This document shows positions 11,166 to 24,200 of a DNA stretch of 64,000 nucleotides, piece by piece. Location: assembly GCF_030247195.1 (NCBI RefSeq), contig NC_080672.1, positions 362,754,271 to 362,818,270 on the forward strand. The letters are read 5' to 3'. This DNA comes from Topomyia yanbarensis (taxonomy: Eukaryota > Arthropoda > Insecta > Diptera > Culicidae). How positions within the stretch are numbered: the stretch's first letter is position 1; the number at the start of each line of letters is the position of its first letter. The notes below the pieces were generated by a model. It was given only the letters and a program-made list of their open reading frames with translations, made no database searches and had not been told where the DNA came from. Made by a program: the position numbers and the translations under genes.

Positions 11166-12215
11166 GACGCACGTGTCTGGATCCCACACCCTGAAAACGT
11201 TTGGCAAGGCGCCGTTGTACTCCGTGACTACAAGGAAGGTAGCAGCACACTAGAGCTCATCACAGACCGACAGGTGAAGCACACGGTCCAGCTAAAATCC
11301 AAGAATGATCTTCCTCCACTGCGTAATCCAGCCATCCTCATCGGACAGAATGATCTCACGGCACTGTCTTACCTGCACGAACCGGACGTCCTGTACAATC
11401 TGGAAGTTCGCTTCTGCGACCGGCACGCCATCTACACGTACTGTGGGATCGTGCTGGTTGCCATCAATCCGTATGCCGAACTGCCATTGTACGGAGCGGA
11501 TCTAATTCGAGCCTATCGGGGTCACTCGATGGGCGAACTGGAGCCACATATCTTTGCCGTGGCAGAAGAAGCCTACGCTAAGTTAGAGCGGGAAAAATGT
11601 GATATTAGTATAATTGTTAGTGGTGAATCCGGTGCGGGGAAAACCGTTTCGGCGAAGTATGCTATGCGATACTTCGCAACGGTAGGTGGTAGTGAATCGG
11701 AAACACAAATAGAGAAAAAAGTGTTGGCCAGTAATCCGATAATGGAAGCTATCGGAAATGCTAAAACAACGAGAAATGACAACAGTTCGAGATTCGGAAA
11801 GTTCACAAAGCTGTTGTTCACCAACAATCTGTCCATGATGTCGTTGACGGGGGGCACCATGCAGACGTATCTGTTGGAAAAATCGCGTGTCGTTTTTCAA
11901 GCTCCTGGCGAGCGGAATTATCATATATTCTATCAACTTTGTGCGGCACGACAACGGTGGCCGGAGCTGATGTTGGATCACCAGAACAAGTTTCATTTTT
12001 TGAATCAGGGCCACTCACCTGACATTGTGAAGGTTTCCGACGAAACGCAGTTTCAGGAAACAACGAAGGCACTGAACATTCTCGGGTTTGATGATCCAGA
12101 GATCAGTGACATTATGAGGATACTTGCAGCTGTGCTGCACTTAGGCAATATTGAGTTCACCCACAAGTACAAAAAGCAAACCCAGGAAGTGGACCAGGAG
12201 GCGTGTACTGTAGCG
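11166..12215 (+). CDS. didum: Myosin V exon: SH3-like N-terminus and first half of motor
   Basis: Begins after an acceptor CATTCACAG in phase 0 with [13 protein letters not shown], the start of the SH3-like subdomain, and ends in phase 0 at a GTAAGT donor (12216). It encodes the P-loop and switch I of the ATPase site. Myosin V proteins normally have about ten residues before this point, so an initiator exon lies upstream; none was convincingly found between 1 and 11165. Confidence 0.95.
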
Positions 12216-15200
12216 GTAAGTCGAATATTTAGTTTTAAATCAGATCTATTTTAGATTTAGTTTCCTTATAAGTCGTCAGTTTGCTTGTACAAATCGTTTT
12301 CTAGTTATTATTTTTTGGCCAACACACGGCCTATTATGGAAATCGTACGTCGTTTCCAATCGAATCAGCCTAAAATTATTTACGATATTTTATCGCTTTA
12401 AGCTTATATTATCTTGTTAAGAAAAATTTATTCCCATGTCTAAACGTCATCTTTCTCTTCCAATTAGTCCGACGACCTACACCTGAGCATCTTCAGCGAC
12501 ATTCTAAAGCTAGACCGGGATGAGCTGCGCAAATGGCTCATTACTCGCCAGATTGAATCCATCAACGATAGCGTGCTGATACCGCAAAACAAACCGCAAT
12601 CGGAAGCCGCCCGAGATGCCCTAGCAAAGCACGTGTACGCGGAAATGTTCCAATACATAGTGAAAAAGATTAACCGCAATTTGGCTGGGGCGAAAAAGCA
12701 GAGCTGCTTCATCGGTAAGTGTTGTCCAGTGAATACTTTTTCCTTTGTCGTATCTACCCAATTAGTTTAAGCTCTATGGGGCTCGAGCGTGCCGCTGACT
12801 GAACTAATGGAGTGCTATTTTCGCCTTTTTCTTGGCTTCTGGCTTGCTTGCTGTAACCTGAAACGCTTGAAAAGGCGTTCTCGACATCTACGGCTTCGAA
12901 ACATTTGACGTGAATTCTTTCGAGCAGTTCTGCATCAATTATGCCAACGAGAAACTTCAGCAGCAGTTTAACCAGCACGTTTTCAAGCTCGAACAGGAGC
13001 AGTACTTAAAGGAGGGCATCCAGTGGACGATGATTGATTTCTATGATAATCAGCCGTGCATCGATTTAATCGAATCCAAGCTGGGTATTCTGGACTTGCT
13101 GGACGAGGAGTGCCGAATGCCCCGTGGATCGGATGAGTCTTGGGTGGGCAAATTGTTTGAGAAATGCTCCAAGTACAAACATTTCGACAAACCTCGCTTC
13201 GGGACTAGTGCTTTTCTCATCAAGCATTTCTCGGACACAGTTCAATACGAATCGCAGGGATTTTTGGAGAAGAACCGGGACACTGTGTCCAAGGAGCTGG
13301 TCAATGTCCTAGCACTGTCCGGTATGAAATTGTGCCATAAGCTGATGACTGCACAAGATGAACAGCAGTCACCGTCGGAAGCAGCGAGAAGTCGCGGAGT
13401 GAAGCTGGTAGTTAGTGCTGCCAAGAGTCAGGTATGAGGTCTCACTAAGTTTAAAATCTGTTGTGGCGGTTTCGCTAAAGTGTTTGTCCTATTCTGCTTC
13501 TGTTCTTTTCTGTGTTTCCATTTTAGCCAGCAGATAAAAGACGAAAGGTTTGTAATCGTTTTCAATGTCTATTTGAATTCAATAGTGGTACAGAAAGAGG
13601 AGAGAAATTGATATCGACATTATGGTAATTTGTGATGATCGTTAGCCGATTTCTCCTGCCTCGTGCCATCTGTCCGTGGGTTGATTGTGCTCGTGTGCTG
13701 TGTACATCTGCTGTAGCCACTCGTATAGCTCGGTAGCGTTGTTAGAAGTTGTAATGTCTCATGTGGAAGCTATTAACATTGTACTAATCGGATTTCCATT
13801 TGCTTTTTTCCTGCATAGCCAATGACCCAAAAACAGCAGCGGAAAACAGTTGGTTCGCAGTTCCGAGAAAGTTTGACGCTTCTGATTACCACACTTCACA
13901 ATACGACACCGCATTACGTGAGGTGCATTAAGGTAAGTAACATTGATGAACCGACGCTGTTTCCGTTCTATGTTATTGTAATGATTGACTTGACATCTGA
14001 CTCACTGGTGTAATACATCTAATCACCTATCTCTAGCTCATTCAAATTAACTACCTCGGCTCGGTACACGCCTTAGCGAAACCGTCCATATGGTTCGCAT
14101 GTGTCGTGAACGCCGAGAAACACCCAGCTAAAGCAAAATATATTCAATTGTTTATTGATAGAACCTTTCGCTTTACAAGCGTTTTTCCCTACGTCCAGTG
14201 CTATCTATGGGCACACACCCTCTGCCCGAGTAGCGACCAATTCTAGGTAGCCTCTCTGTCTCTCTCCAATTGGCTTTACTCAGAATAACCAAAATATACA
14301 AACATGTCGCGCAACATGCCAGCGCATATAAAATAAGCCTTGGGAATTAATAGAAAAACATTCTTAGTCTTACCTTATATACGAGCAATACTTACCTTCG
14401 AAAAACCAAAAGGTAGCCAAAAGCTACCAGATGGCGACCGTGAAAAAGAAAAAGTGAAAACGGTGCAAACCAACAAACGAAAAACTCAGTTGCATGAAAT
14501 CGAGCAAGGGTGCCACAGAAAAATAGCCTCTAACTGAATAATATACTTGGAAATGTGAATGTATCAATTTTGAACAGGAGTGATAAAAGTTCGTTATAAG
14601 GATGTTTACGAGAAGTTAAAGTTGATCCTGAACGTGATCGGTTTGTTGATGTCATTCTTTTTGAACTATGAATCGAGAAAAGTTCGATTCCGAACAAGTG
14701 ACGTTTTGAAATAACTGGTTATACCTGGATAAGGACATTCAAGTGTTTGACAGTGGCAACAAATTCAGACTACTGATTGGTGATCGATAAGCATGCAAGT
14801 TTGCTTTTGGCAATGAAACAAACGTGTGAAATCATCCACACCGAAGAAGAATTAGTGCCACACAGAGAACTAGTGCCACGTAGAACCAAGGAAACGGAGA
14901 CACCCGCATAACACCATGAGGAAGTGAAGCAGCTGTACGGCAACAGTTTGGTAACTATGCCACCACCACCGCCGCCGATGATGGCCCCGTCGTCACTGAA
15001 ACCAGCTGCGCCGGTGGCGGATCGAGAACCGGGCAACGCACAGGCAGACCGAACCAGCCTACATGCCTACACACCCGCCACAGGCCCACGAGTTGTTACA
15101 AATTAATTCGACACGTAGCAGTACCTCTCCCTACTCGGACGGTTTGGGTGCATGACTGTCGGAGAGTAACGGTGATACTAGCAACAGCAGCAGAATCCGG

Positions 15201-18200
15201 AGGTAAGAGTTCGATGAACAGAAAACGCTGTTTTCTTTCCAATGCATGAAATACAGATGTCACCGGAGAAGATGCAAATCAAGATTCATTTTAACAGCAT
15301 TGTTGAACTTACGTCAAAAACCAAACAAAAATGAATAATTTGTATATTTTTATTTCGTGTAGTTTTCAAACGGTTCAGAATATCGCCCTGACGTCAACAG
15401 AAAAGTGACAGAAAATTTTATGCGCATTTTAAAAAAAAAAAAACGAATAACTTAGAAAAAGGAAATACCTTAACGATTTTTTTTCCTTTAAACAAAACTT
15501 AAGTCATCTTGAAAACAATCATATTTTGGAAGATTTTAGTTAAAATTATTTTGATTTGACAAAACATTTACACTATGTTGTTCTGTTGAGGAATAGTGCA
15601 ATAATCCGACGAAAATAAAGTCAGGATTCTATTTTAGCTTTTGTTCTTATTCAGTGTAATTTATACCAAAATCAGATAGAATGCACATAAATTAGACATA
15701 AAACAGACAAACAGATAGACAAGTTAACATACGCATTTGTTTTTGCATGCTCATGCAAAGGTTACGAGAAATAGACTCGCACCTTTGCAGGATACAGCTA
15801 AATTTAAATAAGAGCAAGGGCAGGGCTAGAACCCTACAAGGTATTCTAGAGAAAAAGGAAGAAATTTCCGATCTCTATAATGAATACAAAAGCAAATTAA
15901 ATAAATTAAAACATCGGATATCGCACGAAGAGTGGAACATCGAATGCGATAAGTTTCTAAATTTAAAAACAAAGTACCAAGCATCATTAGAGATCTTGGA
16001 TACAACAACAATATTAAAGAAAACTACTTTAAAAACTCTAGCTAAAACAGCCATATTTTGCAGACGGCTATCGGCAGGTAAACCAAAAATGCCTGACTTT
16101 GATATTAAAACTGCGACAGCCATCGTACAAAAGTACGATGGAACTGCTGACGAGTTGGAGGCATTTATCGACTCGGCTCAGTTACTAAAAGAAATGACAT
16201 CGGCAGAACATATGCCGATGGCAATAAAATTCCTTAGAACTAGATTAACGGGTAAGGCAAGACTTGGCCTACCCATTAACTTAGTATCAATTGATGCACT
16301 TACAGCGGATGTAAAAGCCCGCTGTGCATCAATCAAAACCCCAGATGAAGTTCTCGCTAAATTGAAATTTTCACAACAGCGAGGACCTCTCAACAAATTT
16401 TGTGATGAAGTAGAAGAATTAACACTTCAACTGCAAAACACTTATATAGAAAGGCAAATTCCAGGTGATGTAGCAGCTTCAATGGCTACAAAAGCTGGAG
16501 TTAATGCCCTAATTCACGGTTTAAAAAACCATGAAACACGTACTATACTTAAAGCAGGAAATTTTTCCTCAATAAAAATAGCCACACAAAAAGTATTGGA
16601 GAACTCGGAGCACGAAAGCCACAGCGTACCAAATGCACAAATTATGCATTTCCGGCACCGTCAACACTACGATCGTGTTGACAACACACGAAATTATCGT
16701 GGCAATACACGTGTTAGAGATTTTGATAGGCGACGTCCCAATGCACAAACTAACCGATATAACACATATGGTAACATGCAGCACTATACTCCTAATAATA
16801 CACAAGCTAACCGATTTAGCACAAACGGGGACACGCAGCAATTTTACCAAAACAATAACAGAGGACGAGGAAGAAATAATTCGACTCCTCAGCATAACAA
16901 TTACCGCAGTAAGCAAGGTCAGGGACGATATATATATGTCACTGACTCAGCACCAAGCAGCCTACCTGATCAACCAACAGCGGACCGAATCCAACCACCG
17001 CCCAACCATCTTTTTTTAGGAAACGGGCAGTCTACACATTAAACGTAGCTGCCTCGAATTTCATAAAGCTCAAATTGAACAATTCGAGCAAGATGTGCAC
17101 TTTCCTGGTCGACTCAGGAGCTGACATATCACTCATTAAAAGCGAATGTATCTTGCCAGGTACAAGCATAGATACAACTCGCAAATACAAACTAAAAGGG
17201 ATTATTCCTGGTGAACTGCAGAGCCATGGAATTACCAAATGCATCTTTTACATGCAAGACACACCTATTGAGGGTACTCTGCATATAATTAACGATGATT
17301 TTCCTATACCAACCGATGGTATTATTGGAAGAGATTTTTTGGCAACATACCGATGCTCGATAAATTATGATGCATGGTTGCTGTCAATGCATGTACATAA
17401 CATAAATATAGATATACCTATACACAATAATCTAGGTGGCTCAACCTGGTTACCAGCTAGAGCAGAAACATATAGAATAATTAATAATTTTAATCCAGAA
17501 GGAGACGTTGTGTTAATTGCCTCAGAGATCGCTCCTGGAGTATTTAGCAGCAACGCAATTGTAAATAAAGAATCTCCTTATATAAAGATTGTAAATACCA
17601 ATAACGAACCCGTTTTAATCAAACATTTGTTACCACAATATGAACATTTAACCAATTTTCAATTGGCGACGATCAGCGAAACTGATTCTCGGAATATTAA
17701 ACGAAATGATGCTCTCCAAGAGGAGCTCAATTTAAAAAAATTTTCGGCATCTGCAAAAGATAGCCTTATTAAATTATGCAATAAGTATAACGATATCTTC
17801 CACCTAAAGGACGACACACTATCTGCAAACAATTTCTATAAACAAAAAATACACCTGAGTGACAAATCACCAGTATATATAAAAAATTATAGAAACGCGC
17901 ATAGCCAGCGTGAAGAAATGTGCCGTCAAGTGGACGACTTAATCAAAAATGATGTGATAGAACCATCTGTTTCTAATTATAATTCACCCATTATGCTTGT
18001 TCCAAAGAAAACAACTAGCGCAGAAAAGAAATGGAGACTAGTTGTAGATTTTCGGCAACTAAATAAAAAATTACTAGCCGACAAATTTCCTCTACCAAGA
18101 ATTGACGACATTCTTGACCAACTTGGCAGAGCAAAGTATTTCTCTACTCTAGATCTACAGTCCGGTTTCCACCAAATAGAAATCGAGAAAAAATCTAGAG

Positions 18201-21200
18201 AATTCACCGCATTCTCCTTACAGGAACGCGGACATTTTCAATTTAAACGATTGCCATTCGGACTCAATATTAGCCCGAATAGCTTTCAACGCATGATGTC
18301 AATCGCACTTAGCGGACTAGGTCCCGAGTGCGCATTTCTCTATATTGACGACATCATAGTCATCGGTTGTTCAATCAACCATCATCTTGCAAACTTGGAA
18401 AAAGTTTTTCAGAAATTAAGAAACCACAATTTAAAATTAAATCCATCCAAATGTAATTTTTTTCGAGCTGACGTAACTTATTTAGGTCACCACATTTCTG
18501 AAAAAGGAATTCAGCCAGATAAATCCAAATTTGATACGATCTGCAACTACCCTATACCTAAAAATGCAGATGACGTACGACGATTCGTCGCGTTCTGTAA
18601 TTATTACAGGCGTTTTATAAAAAATTTTGCTCAGATAGCAAACCCTTTGAACAAATTATTAAGGAAAAACACTACCTTCGTTTGGAATATTGAATGCCAA
18701 AATGCATTTGATATGCTTAAAAATCAACTAATTTCCCCAACAATTTTACAATTTCCTGATTTTAACAAAGAATTTGTTCTAATAACAGATGCTTCCAAAA
18801 TTGCATGTGGTGCTATCCTAGCACAAACATATGACAATATTGAATTACCAGTAGCATTTGCCAGCAGAACCTTCACGAGAGGCGAAGCAAATAAATCTAC
18901 TGTAGAACAAGAGTTAACAGCCATACATTGGGCTATTAACTATTTCCGACCATATTTATACGGACGAAAATTCACTGTTAAAACTGATCATCGACCGTTG
19001 GTCTATCTTTTTTCAATGAAAGAACCATCATCTAAATTAACTAGAATGAGACTAGACCTAGAGGAATTCAGTTTTACGGTACAATATGTACAAGGTAAAA
19101 TGAATGTAGGTGCTGATGCTCTTTCTAGAATAAATATCGACTCTGAAAAATTAAAACAATTAAATTTATACGTGGTGCAAACTAGAGCAAATACTCGCAA
19201 ACAAACAAATTCAAATATAGACGCGATATCGAATGATGCTGAGCCCGATCAACTCAAAATCTACGAGTCGCTAAACAATGAAGAGGCATATAACCTCCCA
19301 AAATTAATGTTAACACAAGAAAACAACAAAATCCATATACAAATCATGGATAAAAGCTACAAGAGGGAATTGACTCCAGCGTTAACAGTCCCTAGCAAGC
19401 TATCAAAAAACCTAGGTCACATTTTACAAAATGTGGAATTACTGGCAAACAATAAAAAAATTACCACTTTAGCTCTAGCGCTAAATAGTGAGATTCTTAA
19501 GGATATGAATATTCAAGAATTTAAAGATAAAGGCCAACAAATATTGAAGAATGTATCAATAATTCTATATACTCGCCAGCAAATAATAGAAAATCCTGAA
19601 AAACAAAAAGCAATTATCAAAGCCAACCATGACACACCGATAGGCGGTCATGTTGGATCATATCGATTATATAAAAAACTTCGTTGCCAATACTATTGGC
19701 CAAAAATGAAAATACACATAAGAGAATATGTAAAAAATTGCCTAAAATGTAAACAGAATAAACATACTTACAAAACTAAAGAAAACCTCATACATACTCC
19801 TACACCTACTAAAGCACTAGATAGTATCTCAGTAGACACAATCGGTCCATTTTCAAAATCAAACAGTGGTAACCGATATGCCATAACAATACAATGCGAT
19901 CTGTCAAAATATGTAATAATCCAAGCGATTACTGATAAACAAGCAAATACGCTAGCAAAGGCACTTGTCGAAAATTGTATCCTTGTATATGGCGCACCCA
20001 AATTAATTAGAACAGATCAGGGAACAGAGTACAAAAATGAAGTATTCTTACACATGAATAAATTGTTAAATCTCAACCATCAGTTTTCTACAGCATACCA
20101 TCCAGAAACAATTGGAGGTTTAGAGAGGAATCACCGTTGTCTGAATGAATACGTAAGACAGTTTATCAATCACGCCCAAACGGACTGGGATGATTGGCTG
20201 CCTTACTATGCGTTCTGTTATAACACGACACCTCACACAAACCACCAATACACACCATTTGAATTAGTATTTGGTAAACAGGCAAACATCCCACAAAATC
20301 TCATGTATTCCGAAAACACTCACACACAACCCATATACAATTTTGACCAATACCACGCAGAACTAAAATACAAACTACACTTAGCAGCACAAAAAACAAA
20401 AGCAATATTGGATAATACAAAGCAAATACGAAACTTAAGTCAAGAGAAAATAAGTAACCCAATTGATGTAAAACCTCTAGATAAGGTAATGTTGCAGAAC
20501 GAAAATAGAAGAAAGTTAGATAAAGTATACCAAGGCCCGTACACAGTTATTTCAATTCAGCATCCAAATATTACCATACAAGAAGATACCACAGGTTTAA
20601 AACAAATTGTTCATAAAAACAGGATAATCAGATTATAAAAAAAAAAAACCACATACCACAAATGTACATCCAAAATATCCAAAATTGTTCATAAAAACAG
20701 GATAATCAGATTATAAAAAAAAAAAAAAAAAAAAACCACATACCACAAATGTACATCCAAAATATAAAAGCTATCTGGAGAGAAGCAAAAGCTACAAGTT
20801 TTTTTCGAATAATTTCACTTAGTTACATTATTCTTCCAAAAGGAGGGTGGTGTAATACATCTAATCACCTATCTCTAGCTCATTCAAATTAACTACCTCG
20901 GCTCGGTACACGCCTTAGCGAAACCGTCCATATGGTTCGCATGTGTCGTGAACGCCGAGAAACACCCAGCTAAAGCAAAATATATTCAATTGTTTATTGA
21001 TAGAACCTTTCGCTTTACAAGCGTTTTTCCCTACGTCCAGTGCTATCTATGGGCACACACCCTCTGCCCGAGTAGCGACCAATTCTAGGTAGCCTCTCTG
21101 TCTCTCTCCAATTGGCTTTACTCAGAATAACCAAAATATACAAACATGTCGCGCAACATGCCAGCGCATATAAAATAAGCCTTGGGAATTAATAGAAAAA

Positions 21201-24200
21201 CATTCTTAGTCTTACCTTATATACGAGCAATACTTACCTTCGAAAAACCAAAAGGTAGCCAAAAGCTACCAGACTGGGCTACTTACGTAAAAAAAAAGCT
21301 TCAGTGTTTTCGTGTTTTATTACACAAATTAGACTGTGGCAGTAGGGATGTCCGAGGTTGGTTGCCGGTAGAGATATGTTAGCCGAATCCTTTTTCTCCA
21401 TTTTGAGCAGACATATGGCGCTATCCCTCGTTGTGTACTTCAAGAAATGCGAAATATATTCTCCGATATGTTTACATTACATTTTGTTTTGTAGATGCTG
21501 TGGGTAATATAAGGATTTCGAGCGTAATAAATAAATTATCTTAATATCAAACATTTTGTGATATTTAGGCTGGCTATTAGATTTTTCCACGAAACATATT
21601 TTTAATAGTGCGTTAAAAGAACGTTCAGAACCCGTGCAGATATTACACATAACCTATAATTTTCAAAAGGACGCATCATTTTAAAGCACTTAAAAACTAC
21701 ATTAGCACTAAATATTTCATGTTTTTAGTATTATTTACCTAAAGAGCATAGTCCATAGACTATATTGGCATAATTGTTTCATCAAAACGCATATTTGTTC
21801 TCTAATAAGGATTTGTTTTAGGTCCATGAAACTTCAGCATCGTTTTTCTCAGTTCGAGCTCAATGTCACTTAGGACCTTTTGAATAAGTACTCTTGATTT
21901 CTGGAATACTCCCTTCGCTTACTTTGCCCACCTTTGCCAAAGAACCGACTCCGGGAGCAATGAGAAGGGACCCAAACGAAAGTAATCTAGTAAGATTTTC
22001 CAGATAACGCATACAAAGACTCCTTTATCTTCCCCAGAAAGTACGGGAATTGGGCTTCATCGCAAGAAGAGCCTCGATAGAGCTGAGGCTGTCCGAAATG
22101 ATGAAGGAGTGATCTGTGGGCAAATTGTCGATGATCACAAGGGCATACTGAATAGTAGCTAATTTTGCAACGTAAACTGAAGCAGGATCATTGAGCTTAA
22201 ATGAAACGGTGACATTATCATTGAAAATACCGAAGCAAGTGAATCTGTCGAGATTTGATCCGGCAGTCAGTAAAACATTTTGCAACAGTTGTCTTCTCGG
22301 ATTTAATATAAAATATATTAGGAATCACTTAGTGGCGTATAGGATCCGGAGTTCCACGAATCTCTTCCTTCGTGGATGTATCGCAGAATACAGTTGAACC
22401 AGACGGATCTAAGCAACGGACACGGTCGGTATTAAACGCAGAAGGATTGATAATCTGTGCCATGTAGTCGAAGTACAAGGAAATCAGGTTTAAGAATTCA
22501 GCCTCTCGACGTTTTCTATGATCAATGGGTTCAAGATATCGCACCGGATAAGTAATCTTCATGAGAGTACCCAAAATCGATTTTTCAAAAGAGAGAACTC
22601 TCACCAGCATTCCGAGGCTCATTGTATGGGTCGAGTGCATGCAACCAAAAGCAATATGCAAACAACGATACTGGATTCGCACCAGTTTGATGAAGTTCAT
22701 TTCGCAGCATCCTTTGATCCTTTGTTGATCCTTTGTTGGCATTTCTGTTTCAGTTACCTAATGTGACATCCCCAGGTACCTTTAGAGTCGAACCAGACCC
22801 CAAGATATTTAAATGTGAAGAGCTGTTTGATCGTTACGCCCAGTAATGAAACCTAAAGTTGCCCCAGCTGATGCTTCCTAGAAAAGAAAACCAGCTCAGT
22901 TTTCTCCGTGGAGAACCCGATATACCTACAGCTGGAGAGCCCACGCAGACAAATTGTCCAAAGTGTCTTGCAATGGTCCTTACAAATCGGCAGCTTTGGG
23001 TCCTGTGTCCACCCCGTCGTTTGCAAGTTGCCTTAGCGTGCATGAATTGGTAAGATAATCGTCAATGTCATTCACACAAAAATTGTAGAGAAGTCCTAGA
23101 GAAGACCCACGTAGCCAAATCGTGATAATATTGATACCATGCGAAAAATGCATGTGTTTTTCCGACAAGTTCAGCAAAAAGTTATCAGTGAAAGGCCATG
23201 TTGGTGCACCTGCACGGAACGGATGTTGATAGAAACTGAATTGAAAGCCATCCTAATATCTAAGAAAACTGATGCCATTGGCTCTTAGTTAGCATAGGCC
23301 TTTGCGGAATCCAAAATTTTGTATCCGAAAGTAAGCCATTTGCTTCAACCCAATTGTCCAGGCGAAACAGGATCATTTTCTCGAACAACTTTCGGATACA
23401 GGACAGCATTGCAATCGCTCGATACGAGTTGTGGTCAGAGGCTGGTTTTCCTGGTTTTTGAATGGCGATGATACTCATTTGTCTTCGATCGTGTGTGACA
23501 ATGTTTTACCCTCAAGAAACTTACTAAATAATTTCAAGTGTCTCTTGGCAGAGTCTGGCAGATTCTTCAACATGTCGAATTTGATTCTGTCTGGCCCTGG
23601 AGCACTATTGTTACATGATAACAGAGCATGGGAGATCTCCACCACCAAAGAAGGTGTTTCGTTTATGTCCGTTTATTTCGTTTATGTGTCGGGGGGGAAT
23701 CCGGACAAATCTTCTTAACGAAATCGGATATCCAACGGTTTAAATATTCCTCGCACTCGTTATAACTATTTCGGTTTCTCCGGCAACTATTTTCGCTCGG
23801 TAATCCGTCAACCAGTCGGCGCTAATAACTACGTTTCTTGGCTTTCATCAAGCTCTTCATTCGCGTTTCTAACGTCGCGTACTGTCGATAGCAATCGGGT
23901 AACCCGTCGTCCCGGAAGGTCTTGTATGCGGCGACATTCTCCACGTATACGTCTGAGTACTACTTTTTCCACCATGGGTTGGGAGACCGTTCGCGAGAAT
24001 TCGCGTCTGGTACGCGTTTGGTCTGAGCTTGAAACGCGGTGTCGAAAATCAAGCCAGCCAGGAACCCGTACTCTTCCTCCGGAGGAAGCTCTTGTGTGGA
24101 CTCGATTTTGCCGGATATCGTGAATGCGTAGCTCTTCCAATCAATATTTCGTGTAAGGTCATACGAAACATTGATTGTATTCTGTGGCCCTGAACCGTTA

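Larger units (their letters stand above)
14009..21273 (+). mobile_element. Full-length Ty3/gypsy retrotransposon, mdg1/412-like, young
   Basis: A 7.27-kb element in the same orientation as myosin V, inserted in its largest intron. It has two 423-bp LTRs that I cannot distinguish by eye, a primer-binding site complementary to tRNA-Arg, a 1.3-kb leader, gag, pol joined by a probable -1 frameshift, a polypurine tract, and a 4-5 bp target duplication (CTGG or ACTGG at 14004-14008 and just after the 3' LTR). No env was seen. Domain order PR-RT-RNase H-IN is that of Ty3/gypsy; the tRNA-Arg primer and CCHC-less Gag recall the mdg1/412 lineage. Matching LTRs and open frames imply very recent insertion. 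Confidence 0.95.

Noticed and set aside
20604..20766. Separate env ORF after pol in the gypsy element
   Set aside because: Only a 78-bp duplicated non-coding unit lies between pol and the LTR.
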